The notes beneath the pieces are model-generated. The model was not told the origin of the DNA. It saw nothing but the letters and a program-made list of their open reading frames with translations, and searched no databases. The translations under genes and the position numbers were made by a program. Shown piece by piece: positions 8,628 through 16,679 of a DNA stretch of 64,000 nucleotides. Each line of letters starts with the position of its first letter. Position 1 is the first letter of the stretch. The stretch lies in contig JAFAYE010000001.1 of NCBI GenBank assembly GCA_019240525.1, positions 1,461,300-1,525,299 on the forward strand, written 5' to 3'. The DNA comes from Candidatus Eremiobacterota bacterium. GTDB lineage: Bacteria; Vulcanimicrobiota; Vulcanimicrobiia; Vulcanimicrobiales; Vulcanimicrobiaceae.

Positions 8628-9835
8628 TGGCACTGCGTCGTCTGATGCCGGCCGCGCTTGGAGCGATCTTTGCAATCGTGCCGCTCTTTCCCAGTTTCAT
8701 CGCGCTGACCGCGGTCGGCTTCCCCGGCCTCTCGCTTGTCCCTCGACCAATGATGTTTGTCACTCTAGCGTTCTGCGGGTTGCTCGCAATTTACGCGATC
8801 GCAACCCTGGCACGCTGGTCGCTTCAGGCGCAGCCGCTACTGCTCCCGTTGCTCGCGGTATTTAGCGCCGGCGTGACGGCAGGGGTCGCGGGCTTCAATC
8901 CGATCGCGGGAGCGGTCTTCACGGGGATTGGCGGACTGGGGATCGTTTGGCATTGTTCGGTCATGCGATTTTACGCCGATCGCTACGCGGCCACGACGAT
9001 CTACGCGTCGTTCTTGACGTCGGGCATCCTTGCGGCGGCCGCCGCCGTGGCAATGGTCGTCTCTCGTTTTCCGGCCGCGCAATATACACTCCAACACGGC
9101 CGTGCCACCGGAACGTTCATTCTGCCGGGTGAGCTCGCGGGCTTTCTGATCGTTCTCATCCCGATGGCCTATGCGCTCGCGAGAATCGCTCGGCCTCGCT
9201 CACTTCGCGCGCTGGGGTGGACCGCGTGCGCGGTGGGTCTCATCGCGCTCGGCATGACGTATTCGCGCGCGGGCTGGATGGGTTTTGCTGCGGCCATTGC
9301 CTTCCTCTGCGCCGTTCGTACGCGGCGCACCGGACTGGCCGCGCTTGTCGTGCTCGCAGGAATCGCGGCGGTTCTGCTACTCTTCAACGCCCACCATGAC
9401 CCGAGCGAAGATTACACTCGGTTATCCATTTGGCAAGCCGCGGTGCAGATCGCTGACCGCTTCCCATTGACTGGTGTCGGTCCGTTCAATTTTTCACGTC
9501 TTTACGAGGTCGTGCGCGCGCCGGACGGCGACGCAACCGCCTTCCACGCCCACAGTCTCTATCTGACATTCTTAGTCGAGTTCGGCATTCTCGGATCTGC
9601 CGCGGTCGTTTGGACGATGTGGCGGTTCGCCGCCGAGTTGCGGCGGCGCCTTGCGAATGCGGCCGCGCCGGAGGCTTTCTTATCGCTCGCTATTACGGCG
9701 GGACTGGTGGGGGTTGCCGTGCAAGGCCTTATCGATACCGTGACCGTTGTAATTTTTGGATTGTGGATGCCGATCATGGCGCTCGCCCTTGCAACGGCAG
9801 CCGGCGGCGACCGATCGCCGGCAATCGACGCGTAG
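8627..9835 (+). CDS. O-antigen ligase/polymerase-like membrane protein
   Basis: 402 residues with about ten to eleven hydrophobic segments and a large periplasmic loop before the last helices. The Wzy_C-type signature is present: R in SRAGWMG, the loop with LTGVGPFNF, and FHAHSLYLTFLVEFGILG, the conserved His-containing motif of O-antigen ligases (WaaL) and polymerases (Wzy). Such proteins transfer or polymerise undecaprenyl-linked glycans at the periplasmic face. Start overlaps the preceding stop (TGATG) and the end overlaps the lptC-like start, so it is embedded in the LPS operon. Ligase versus polymerase cannot be decided from sequence. Confidence 0.8.
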   Translation: MALRRLMPAALGAIFAIVPLFPSFIALTAVGFPGLSLVPRPMMFVTLAFCGLLAIYAIATLARWSLQAQPLLLPLLAVFSAGVTAGVAGFNPIAGAVFTGIGGLGIVWHCSVMRFYADRYAATTIYASFLTSGILAAAAAVAMVVSRFPAAQYTLQHGRATGTFILPGELAGFLIVLIPMAYALARIARPRSLRALGWTACAVGLIALGMTYSRAGWMGFAAAIAFLCAVRTRRTGLAALVVLAGIAAVLLLFNAHHDPSEDYTRLSIWQAAVQIADRFPLTGVGPFNFSRLYEVVRAPDGDATAFHAHSLYLTFLVEFGILGSAAVVWTMWRFAAELRRRLANAAAPEAFLSLAITAGLVGVAVQGLIDTVTVVIFGLWMPIMALALATAAGGDRSPAIDA

Positions 9836-10377
9836 TGCGTTATCGCGCGGCCGCCCTGTTCTGCCTTGCGGCCGCCGGATGTAATCCGAGCGCACCAAAA
9901 CCGACGGCCGCACCCTCGCTCCTGACACGGCCGCGCGCGACGCCCACCCCCCTGGTCCTGAAGATTACCGGATACGGAACCGCCAAGCAGCCGGTCCACC
10001 TCATTCAGCAAGTCCACAACCGCGTCGACTACGATCTGCTGGCAAGCTCGTACCAGAGCAATGGTCCTCAAGGCGCTGCGCGCGCCGTCTTTCAAAGCGC
10101 GCGCGTGACGTTTCGAGATCGGACCGGAGCGACGTTTGCGGCGACCGCCCCCCAAGCCGTCGTCGATCAGGCGGCGAACACCGTAACCTTGACCAACGGC
10201 GTTCACGCGCATACGTCCTCTGGAATGACATTGGAATGCACGCAACTCGTTTACGAACGGGCTACGGGCATGCTGCACGGCAGCGGCGACGTCGTCGTCA
10301 CCGATCCCAAGGGTTTCCGAGCGACAGGCTCGAGCTTTGATTCGGATATCTCTCTGACCCACATGCGGATGCAATGA
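9835..10377 (+). CDS. lptC: LptC-like LPS export lipoprotein
   Basis: 180 residues from the GTG at 9835, which shares its first base with the upstream stop. It carries a lipoprotein signal with AAAGC, a Pro/Thr linker, then a beta-rich domain: [52 protein letters not shown] and [23 protein letters not shown]. This is the LptC/OstA jellyroll pattern that passes LPS from LptBFG across the periplasm. E. coli LptC is held by a transmembrane helix; here lipid anchoring is suggested. It overlaps lptB by four bases. Confidence 0.85.
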   Translation: MRYRAAALFCLAAAGCNPSAPKPTAAPSLLTRPRATPTPLVLKITGYGTAKQPVHLIQQVHNRVDYDLLASSYQSNGPQGAARAVFQSARVTFRDRTGATFAATAPQAVVDQAANTVTLTNGVHAHTSSGMTLECTQLVYERATGMLHGSGDVVVTDPKGFRATGSSFDSDISLTHMRMQ

Positions 10378-11117
10378 GCAATACACCAGCGATCAAACTT
10401 CGCGGACTGGTCAAGCGCTACGGCGAGCGGACCGTCGTTAACGGCGTTACCGCGGAAGTCCAGACCGGCGAGATCGTCGGCCTGCTCGGACCCAACGGCG
10501 CGGGGAAGACCACGACGTTCTACATGGTCGTCGGACTGGTCAAGCCCGATGGTGGCACCGTTCTGCTGAGCAACGGGCCTCGAGAGATCGATCTCTCAAC
10601 AGCACCGATGTACGCGCGCGCGCGCAACGGCATCGGCTATCTTGCCCAGGAGAACTCTATCTTCCGAAAGCTTTCGGTCGGCGATAACATTCGGCTCATC
10701 TGGGAGCAGAACGGCGTTTCGCACGACGAACGCGAACGGCGGCTACCGGCATTGCTCGACGAGTTCGGACTGCGGGCTTTCGTCGACGCCCGCGGCGATA
10801 GTCTCTCGGGCGGGGAGCGGCGCCGCGTCGAGATCGCGCGCGCGCTCGCGATCGCGCCAAAGTTTCTGTTGCTCGACGAGCCTTTCACCGGCATCGACCC
10901 GATTGCAGTCGCCGACATTCAGGCAATGATTCGCCAGTTGCGCGACCGCGGACTCGGCATCCTCATCACCGATCACCAGGTTCGCGAAACACTCGCGATT
11001 GTCGACCGCGCATATATCTTGAACAACGGCCGCATTGAAGTTTCAGGCAGCGCGCAAGAAGTACTCGACTCGCCCATCGCCCGGCAGTTCTATCTTGGCG
11101 AGGGATTTCGATTATAA
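10374..11117 (+). CDS. lptB: LPS export ABC transporter ATPase LptB
   Basis: 247 residues, typical length. Motifs of an ABC ATPase: Walker [15 protein letters not shown]-loop [13 protein letters not shown], signature [15 protein letters not shown], Walker [14 protein letters not shown] and switch His in [10 protein letters not shown]. The stretch [13 protein letters not shown] is characteristic of LptB. It powers LPS extraction from the inner membrane together with LptF/G and delivers to LptC; lptC is immediately upstream and an LptF/G-type permease immediately downstream. Confidence 0.96.
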   Translation: MSNTPAIKLRGLVKRYGERTVVNGVTAEVQTGEIVGLLGPNGAGKTTTFYMVVGLVKPDGGTVLLSNGPREIDLSTAPMYARARNGIGYLAQENSIFRKLSVGDNIRLIWEQNGVSHDERERRLPALLDEFGLRAFVDARGDSLSGGERRRVEIARALAIAPKFLLLDEPFTGIDPIAVADIQAMIRQLRDRGLGILITDHQVRETLAIVDRAYILNNGRIEVSGSAQEVLDSPIARQFYLGEGFRL

Positions 11118-11142
11118 GGGAGTTGCGAGCGAGCACAACGGC

Positions 11143-12246
11143 GTGAGATTCACCATTCTGGATCGTTATATGCTCGCGGAGCTGGCGGGGCCGTTTGTAT
11201 TTGGCTTGGCCGCCTTCATGCTGATCTTCGCCGCCACCGAAATTCTCAATATCGGCAAGCTGGTGAGCAGCGAGCACGCGCCTTTATGGGCGGCCCTGCT
11301 CGTCTTCGTCTGGTCGCTGCCCGCCGATATCGTGCTCGTGATTCCGATGGCGCTTCTCCTGGGAACGCTGCTGGCCGTGCAGCGGCTCTCCGGCGAGAGC
11401 GAGATTACGGCGCTCAAATCGGCCGGTGTAACGTTTGGGCGTATCGTGGCGCCCTTGCTGGCCGTCGGCATCATTATGTCTCTGGTTACCTATTATCTCC
11501 AAGAGCGGATCGTGCCCTATGCGAACGATCAGCTGACCGAGATCGAAAACAGCGTCATCAATCATATCAGCGCATTCAATCGGGACTTGACGGTCTCCGC
11601 ACCGTTGCCGGGCGGCGGACGTCAAGTGACGATTGCGACCGCGTACGAGCCGAATTCGCGAGCTTTGCTGCACGTAACGCTGATTCAATACGATAACCAC
11701 AACGACGCGCGGCAGATTATCTTTGCCGAGCGGGCCGAGTTCGCGGCCGATCGGTGGACGCTGCAAAACTCCAGCGTTTACCGATTCAATCCCGACGGAA
11801 CGACGCTCGCCGAGCCCAACGTACCGCAGCAGGAGGTCGAAATCGGGGAGAGGCCAACCGACCTGACCAAGCGCATGAGCAACGACGATCCGGAGAACAT
11901 GAGCAGGGTCCAAATCGCGGAGATCGTGCGCTCGGGACAGTTGACCGAGACCGAGCGGCGCAAGTATGTCACGACCTATCAGGAGAAGCTCGCGCGCCCG
12001 TTTGCGTGCTTCGTCTTCATCTTGCTCGCGATTCCGTTCGGACTACGCTCGATTAGAACCAGCGGAAGCACGAGCGTCGGTTTCGGTCTTTCGTTAGCCA
12101 TCGTTTTCGTCTACTACGTGGTCATGACCGTCTGCTCGTTTGCGGCACAAGCGTTGCTTGCGCTGGCGGCCCTCTGGGCATGGCTTCCGAACATCCTGTT
12201 CACGGCGATCGGGCTGAGCCGATTGCGGCGCGCGGCGATGGTATGA
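11143..12246 (+). CDS. LptF/LptG family permease of the LPS exporter
   Basis: 367 residues from GTG 11143, the start that begins the family pattern ILDRYMLAELAGPFVFGLA; the open frame extends upstream into lptB but without homology. Three hydrophobic segments occur in the first 110 residues and three at the C-terminus, flanking a periplasmic beta-jellyroll region with LPGGGRQVTIATAYEPNS. This is the LptF/G architecture. VQRLSGESEITALKSAGVT is the conserved cytoplasmic coupling helix region. E. coli uses an LptF/LptG heterodimer; only one permease gene is present in this operon, so either a homodimer or a partner elsewhere is implied. Confidence 0.9.
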   Translation: MRFTILDRYMLAELAGPFVFGLAAFMLIFAATEILNIGKLVSSEHAPLWAALLVFVWSLPADIVLVIPMALLLGTLLAVQRLSGESEITALKSAGVTFGRIVAPLLAVGIIMSLVTYYLQERIVPYANDQLTEIENSVINHISAFNRDLTVSAPLPGGGRQVTIATAYEPNSRALLHVTLIQYDNHNDARQIIFAERAEFAADRWTLQNSSVYRFNPDGTTLAEPNVPQQEVEIGERPTDLTKRMSNDDPENMSRVQIAEIVRSGQLTETERRKYVTTYQEKLARPFACFVFILLAIPFGLRSIRTSGSTSVGFGLSLAIVFVYYVVMTVCSFAAQALLALAALWAWLPNILFTAIGLSRLRRAAMV

Positions 12247-13184
12247 ACTTCGTCGAGATCGTTCGAGGAATCGGTAACCTTGCCGCAGTGATGGCGCTCG
12301 CCGGTGCCGTCGCGTACGTCGGCGATCGCGTCGGTCATCAGGTTGGGCGACGGCGCTTGAGCCTGTTCGGAATCCGGCCGCGCTATACGTCGACGATCGT
12401 TGCGATTGCTACCGGCGTGATCATCGCCCTGGTCGTTTCCCTCGCCGCCATTTTTGCCTCGCAGCAAGTGAAGACCGCGTTCTTCAAGCTCAGTTCGATC
12501 AATCAGCAGATCACGGAGTTGCAGGCGCGCCAGCGCGACCTGGAGGCCAAAGTCAACAGCGGGCGACTCGTTTTGCCGGTCGATACGCTGATGGTTCCTT
12601 TCTATCGCATCATCCCGCAATCGGCCTCGTCCTCCCAGCGCCTCGCGACAATTCGGGAATACTATTTTTTTGCGGTGAAGTACGTCAATGCAACGTACCC
12701 ACGCTTAGGTTTACGGCCATATGCCATCGCGCCCGATACCGAGAAGAAGCTGAGCAACTTGTCCAACGATCTCACGACGGCTGCCAAACTGGAGCAAGCG
12801 CCGGTCATGCTGACGGTGACCTCAGATCAAAATCTATTCGAGAACGATCAGATCCATTTCGGCATCAACGTCACGCCCGACGTCCGAGTCTTTCCCAAGG
12901 GTCAGGTCATTGCTCAGCTCGTGATTCCCGGACGAAGCGGTGCGAGCATCAACATCGCATTGATTCAATTGGAGAATCTCGTCTCGCTCACGGCGCGACG
13001 ACTTCATCTGCCGCCTTTTCTTTCGGATATCTTTCAGCCGATGCAGATGATTCCGGACACCACGCAAATGCAAGCCCGGATCGCCAAACCGGGAACCTAT
13101 CTGCTGACGGCTTTTGCCGCCGAAGATTTCTATCCGCACGTGGGCGGCATCCCGATCGTTATCGTGCTAACGCAACAGCCGTGA
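12243..13184 (+). CDS. DUF3084 membrane protein
   Basis: 313 residues from ATG 12243, overlapping the permease stop by four bases. Two N-terminal hydrophobic segments flank the cytoplasmic stretch VGDRVGHQVGRRRLSLFGIRPR... which is the hallmark of DUF3084 proteins common in cyanobacteria. After the second segment a coiled-coil helix (about residues 80-110, INQQITELQARQRDLEAKV) leads into a predicted extracytoplasmic domain ending in GGIPIVIVLTQ. Function unknown. Coupled to the YqgF-like nuclease gene downstream, as I recall for cyanobacterial DUF3084 genes. Its place after the Lpt genes suggests an envelope role, which is inference. Confidence 0.8.
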   Translation: MNFVEIVRGIGNLAAVMALAGAVAYVGDRVGHQVGRRRLSLFGIRPRYTSTIVAIATGVIIALVVSLAAIFASQQVKTAFFKLSSINQQITELQARQRDLEAKVNSGRLVLPVDTLMVPFYRIIPQSASSSQRLATIREYYFFAVKYVNATYPRLGLRPYAIAPDTEKKLSNLSNDLTTAAKLEQAPVMLTVTSDQNLFENDQIHFGINVTPDVRVFPKGQVIAQLVIPGRSGASINIALIQLENLVSLTARRLHLPPFLSDIFQPMQMIPDTTQMQARIAKPGTYLLTAFAAEDFYPHVGGIPIVIVLTQQP

Positions 13185-13603
13185 ACGATTCGCCCGGCGT
13201 GATCGGCGTGGATCCGGGGCGGAGGAAGGCCGGCTACGCGCTGCTCGATGCTCGCGGAGCGGTTGTAGCGGCGGGCATCGAGCCAATCGACCGCCTGCCG
13301 GCATGCTTGCAACGGCTCGCGTGGGAACGTCTGGTTCATGCGATCGCCCTCGGGCGCGGCACGAACGCTCGGCCTGTCAAGGCGGCCTTGGAGGCGCTTG
13401 GGCTACCGATCCATCTGGTCGACGAGTATGAAACGAGTCGCAATGCGCGCGGGCTCTACTTTGCCGACCATCCTCCGCGAGGATGGCGCCGGCTGCTTCC
13501 GATCGGTCTGCAAGTCCCTCAGCGCCCAATCGACGACTACGCGGCAATTCTGATCGCGCGCCGATTTCTGGCAAGGGGAGCGGAGCCTCAACCTCCAAGC
13601 TAA
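13181..13603 (+). CDS. YqgF/RuvX-like RNase H-fold nuclease
   Basis: 140 residues, GTG overlapping the DUF3084 stop by four bases. The RNase H-fold acidic residues can be seen: Asp in GVDPGRRKAGYALLD, Glu in LVDEYETSRNARG and the Asp pair in PIDDYAAILIARRFL. This is the arrangement of YqgF (pre-16S rRNA nuclease, RuvX) and RuvC-like resolvases. It is a divergent member, so the substrate (rRNA precursor or branched DNA) is open. Pairing with DUF3084 argues for a conserved but uncharacterised partnership. Confidence 0.75.
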   Translation: MNDSPGVIGVDPGRRKAGYALLDARGAVVAAGIEPIDRLPACLQRLAWERLVHAIALGRGTNARPVKAALEALGLPIHLVDEYETSRNARGLYFADHPPRGWRRLLPIGLQVPQRPIDDYAAILIARRFLARGAEPQPPS

Positions 13604-13654
13604 CTAGCCCCGCGAACGGGCTTTGGGGCATCACTCGCGGATTGAAATTTCATC

Positions 13655-13661
13655 AAGGAGG
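13655..13661 (+). promoter_or_regulatory. Strong ribosome binding site AAGGAGG
   Basis: AAGGAGG lies five bases before the GTG at 13666 and fixes this as the start of the beta-barrel-like protein rather than any upstream position in the long open frame that overlaps the YqgF-like gene. Few genes of this operon have so complete a site; it also suggests independent translation after a gap of 62 bases. Confidence 0.7.
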
Positions 13662-13665
13662 TTGC

Positions 13666-14754
13666 GTGCGTCGGGTCGTCGGCGTGGTCGTAGGGTTGGC
13701 GCTGGCGGTAGCGTCGAGCGCGAGCGTCGCGCTTGGAACGCCGCTCGGTTCGCAGCGCGATCGCTTCGATCTGGGTTCCCAACTCATGCTTCGCCTCTTC
13801 GGCGAAACGTCGGATTCACGCGCATCGTTTGCGGCGGCGCGGGGCGATCGCGCGAGCGAATCTCCAATGCGCGAACTAGCGTTGCGGGTTCGTCCGGCGG
13901 GCGCAACAACTGATCTCGCGATCGTTGGCCCCGATTTCGACCAGGAGCGCATGGCGTTCGCTGGTAGTTGGCCTGACGACCCGCCCCAGGTGGGAGTTTC
14001 GCCGACCTGGAGCGCAACGGCGAGTAGCGTCCGCTTCTCAGCCCCATTTGTGGCCACCGATAGCGCGGTGCTCGTTCCGTCCGGCGAACACTTTGCCGTC
14101 GCGTATCAGCCCGTCCCGCCTGAGCCCGTCATCTCTCCCGCCCCGGGAACGCTTGCATTCTCGCCTGCGGAAACGCACGTTGCGGACTTCCTTCCGGCGA
14201 CAACTCAGGTCGACGGGATTCAGCTCGAAACGAAGACTCAAGAGACCGGCGTGCCGGCGCCCCAACTCGGATTGCACGATGCTACGTATGGCGCCCGCGC
14301 GACCTTCGACCTGCGCGCCGGGAAGCGCAATCTGGATGTGAATCTCTCCAGCGAGTACGAGCAACCCGGAAGCACTAATCTGAATTCGCTTTCACTCACT
14401 CCCAATGTGACATCGTTACAGCTTCCCGGGGGAAGTACGCCGCTCGTCATCCCGAACGCGACCGATTTGAATCGGCTTTCACTCGGCGCCGGCGTATCCG
14501 TTCCGGTCGTTCGCGGTCTGACGTTAAACTTGAACTACAATGCGCAACGCCTCTATGGCGGCTACAGCTTGCCGGGCTTTTTGAACCTCGATACGATCAG
14601 CAACACCTACGGCGGTAAGCTCACGTTTACCATCCCGCGGATCTCGAGCTCGCTCTCGATCGGCGCCTATCAAGATCGGTTCCAGGACAGCGTCCTGCCG
14701 ATCGCCGGCGAGACGCAGACGCGGGAGGACGTCAACTTTACCGTTAAATTCTAA
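13666..14754 (+). CDS. Exported beta-rich, probable outer-membrane protein
   Basis: 362 residues with a Sec signal peptide (VRRVVGVVVGLALAVASSA, cleavage near ALG). The first half of the mature protein is Pro/Ser/Thr-rich and shows no known domain. From about residue 205 alternating amphipathic strands appear: ATFDLRAGKRNLDVNLSSEY, LSLGAGVSVPVVRGLTLNLN, GGKLTFTIPRISSSLSIGAY, ending VNFTVKF with a terminal Phe, the C-terminal signature recognised by the BAM complex. About ten to twelve strands are possible, so a small barrel is inferred. I do not recognise the family. It follows the LPS export genes and precedes a TPR and a glycosyltransferase gene. Confidence 0.6.
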   Translation: MRRVVGVVVGLALAVASSASVALGTPLGSQRDRFDLGSQLMLRLFGETSDSRASFAAARGDRASESPMRELALRVRPAGATTDLAIVGPDFDQERMAFAGSWPDDPPQVGVSPTWSATASSVRFSAPFVATDSAVLVPSGEHFAVAYQPVPPEPVISPAPGTLAFSPAETHVADFLPATTQVDGIQLETKTQETGVPAPQLGLHDATYGARATFDLRAGKRNLDVNLSSEYEQPGSTNLNSLSLTPNVTSLQLPGGSTPLVIPNATDLNRLSLGAGVSVPVVRGLTLNLNYNAQRLYGGYSLPGFLNLDTISNTYGGKLTFTIPRISSSLSIGAYQDRFQDSVLPIAGETQTREDVNFTVKF

Positions 14755-14815
14755 GGCCGGTCTCCGTCGGTACGCGCCGTTCCGGTTCGTCCTCGGCGCG
14801 GTTCTCTGCGCGTTT

Positions 14816-15634
14816 TTGGTTTTCTGCGCGATCGTACAACTCGCGTCGGATGCCTTTACGGCACAAGCCGCCGCTCCGGCCACGCTGCCGCGACTGATTC
14901 CTCTGCGCTTTGGGCTTGCGATATATCGCATGCTCGATCGCGTCGCGCCGGCGCCGTACGTCGAAACCACGTTGGCACGCGCCGCGCTCGAACGAGGCGA
15001 TCCCGGCGCGGCCGAACGTTATGCCGTTCGATTGCCTGGCTCGCCGGCCCGCGACGAACTCATGGCTCGCATTGCGCTCGCGCGCGGCGAGAATGCGCTC
15101 GCGACCGAATACTTTTTGGCAGCGCCGGACCCCGCCGCGATTGCGATCGGGGCAGAGGCGCTGGCGCGCGGCGATCCGGAGGCCGCGTATGCGCTCGAAA
15201 ACCTCCTGGCCGTTCGCTTGGGCCGCAGCGCCACGCATCCCGACGCGCGCGCGCAGTCGTACTGGGAGTTAGGCCGGCTTGCCAATCGTAAGGCATGGCG
15301 GGAAGTGCCCGGAAGCGTGCGACAGCGCGAATGGCTCGAGCGCGGATTGCTGGACTTCGATACCGCAGTATCGTTGGCGCCGCTATCGGAGCGTTACGTC
15401 GTCGAAGATGCAAATCAAGCCGATCTGTTGGGCGATCGAACGCGCGCTCGCGCACTCTTCGCTCGCGCGGCCGACATCGATCCCGCGAGCGCGGATGCAG
15501 TCGCAGGCCTCGGCGTCGTCGCCTGGGAGAGCGGCGACCGCCCCGCGGCGGATGCATATTTGGCGCGATCCCGCAGGATCGATCCCGGCGCATCAATGGT
15601 TCGCGCGCTCGAACGCGACCTGCGGGAGCGTTAG
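14816..15634 (+). CDS. TPR-repeat protein with N-terminal membrane anchor (start uncertain)
   Basis: At least 272 residues. The TTG at 14816 is the only recognised start codon in the frame, but it falls in the middle of a good signal anchor: codons from 14753 read KAGLRRYAPFRFVLGAV then a hydrophobic run, so the true start is probably non-canonical or upstream near 14730. A GGGAGG occurs at 14723-14728. The body is Ala-rich helical repeats: ERGDPGAAERYA, ARGENALATEYFLAA, ARGDPEAAYALENLLA and TPR-like units AREE-type near DRTRARALFARAADIDPAS and ESGDRPAADAYLARSRRIDP. TPR proteins act as scaffolds; here possibly for surface glycan assembly with the adjacent glycosyltransferase. Only two bases separate the genes. 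Confidence 0.7.
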   Translation: MVFCAIVQLASDAFTAQAAAPATLPRLIPLRFGLAIYRMLDRVAPAPYVETTLARAALERGDPGAAERYAVRLPGSPARDELMARIALARGENALATEYFLAAPDPAAIAIGAEALARGDPEAAYALENLLAVRLGRSATHPDARAQSYWELGRLANRKAWREVPGSVRQREWLERGLLDFDTAVSLAPLSERYVVEDANQADLLGDRTRARALFARAADIDPASADAVAGLGVVAWESGDRPAADAYLARSRRIDPGASMVRALERDLRER

Positions 15635-15635
15635 C

Positions 15636-16679
15636 GTGAAGGTTGCGCTCGACGCGCAACTCGGAGTCGGCACCGCGACTGGAATCGGTGAATACGTCAA
15701 GGGCTTAGCCGGCGCGCTGCGCTTGCGCGGCGTCGATCTGAGCGAACTTCGAGCGCCTTCGCTCGATCCGTGGCGGTTCGATCGCCGAGTGCTCTGGGAC
15801 CAAATACTGTTGCCGCGACGCGCTCGCCGCTCGGGCGCCGCGCTGCTGCACTGCGCCGCAGGCACGATGCCGCGATTCGCGGCCATGCCGATCGTCGTTA
15901 CCGTTCACGACCTTGCGTGGCACGCGGTCCAAGGACACACGCCCGCATACGCTCGTTATTACTTCGGCCGGTTTGCACTCGATCGGTATCGCGCGGCCGC
16001 GCGCGTGATCGTCGACTCCTACTATACGCGCGGCGAACTGCTCCGTCTCGCTCCTCAGCTCGAGCCTGGACGCATTGACGTCGTCTACCCCGGCGTGAGC
16101 TCGGATTTCCGCAATCTCGTCCGAGCGCCGACCGGCGCGCGGACCATCCTCGCGGTTGGAACGATCGAGCCGCGCAAGAATCTCGAGGTCCTCATTGCCG
16201 CGCTGGCGCAGTTGCCCGATGCGCGGTTGATCGCAATCGGACCGGCAACGCCATACGCGCAGCAGTGTGCGCAGCTGGCGAAGCGGTTCAAGGTCGCCGA
16301 TCGCGTTGAACTGCGCGGCTACGTTGCGCGCGAAGAACTGCTGATGCTTTATCGAGAATGCGCGGTAGCGGCGGTGCCGTCTCGCTACGAAGGCTTCGGC
16401 TACGCCGCAGCGCAGGCGCTCTGCGCCGGCATTCCGTGCGTCGTATCGAATTGCACGTCGCTGCCGGAGGTCGTCGGCGACGCGGCGAGCATCGTGCCGG
16501 CCGACGACGCCCCGGCATGGGCGGCGGCACTTGCGCGGGCGTTGCAGGGCGGCGACGATGTCCGCGCGGCCGGCGCTCGCGCCGCTTCGGTTGCGCGCTT
16601 TTCGTGGGACCGGTGTGCGGCCGAAGTCGAGCGCGTCTACGCGCTCGTCGACGGGCGCGGTTCGCTAGAAGATCGGTGA
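15636..16679 (+). CDS. Glycosyltransferase family 4 protein
   Basis: 347 residues from GTG 15636, one base after the TPR gene stop. GT-B fold, GT4 features: TATGIGEYVKGLAGALR near the N-terminus, VVTVHDLAWHAVQGHTPAY, VDSYYTRGEL, VGTIEPRKNLEVLIAAL as the nucleotide-sugar binding strand, and PSRYEGFGYAAAQALCAGIP with the EX7E-like acidic pair, then SNCTSLPEVVGDAA. Transfers an activated sugar to a growing surface glycan, substrate unknown. The 3' end overlaps the end of the convergent gene by 15 bases, leaving no intergenic terminator. Confidence 0.88.
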   Translation: MKVALDAQLGVGTATGIGEYVKGLAGALRLRGVDLSELRAPSLDPWRFDRRVLWDQILLPRRARRSGAALLHCAAGTMPRFAAMPIVVTVHDLAWHAVQGHTPAYARYYFGRFALDRYRAAARVIVDSYYTRGELLRLAPQLEPGRIDVVYPGVSSDFRNLVRAPTGARTILAVGTIEPRKNLEVLIAALAQLPDARLIAIGPATPYAQQCAQLAKRFKVADRVELRGYVAREELLMLYRECAVAAVPSRYEGFGYAAAQALCAGIPCVVSNCTSLPEVVGDAASIVPADDAPAWAAALARALQGGDDVRAAGARAASVARFSWDRCAAEVERVYALVDGRGSLEDR

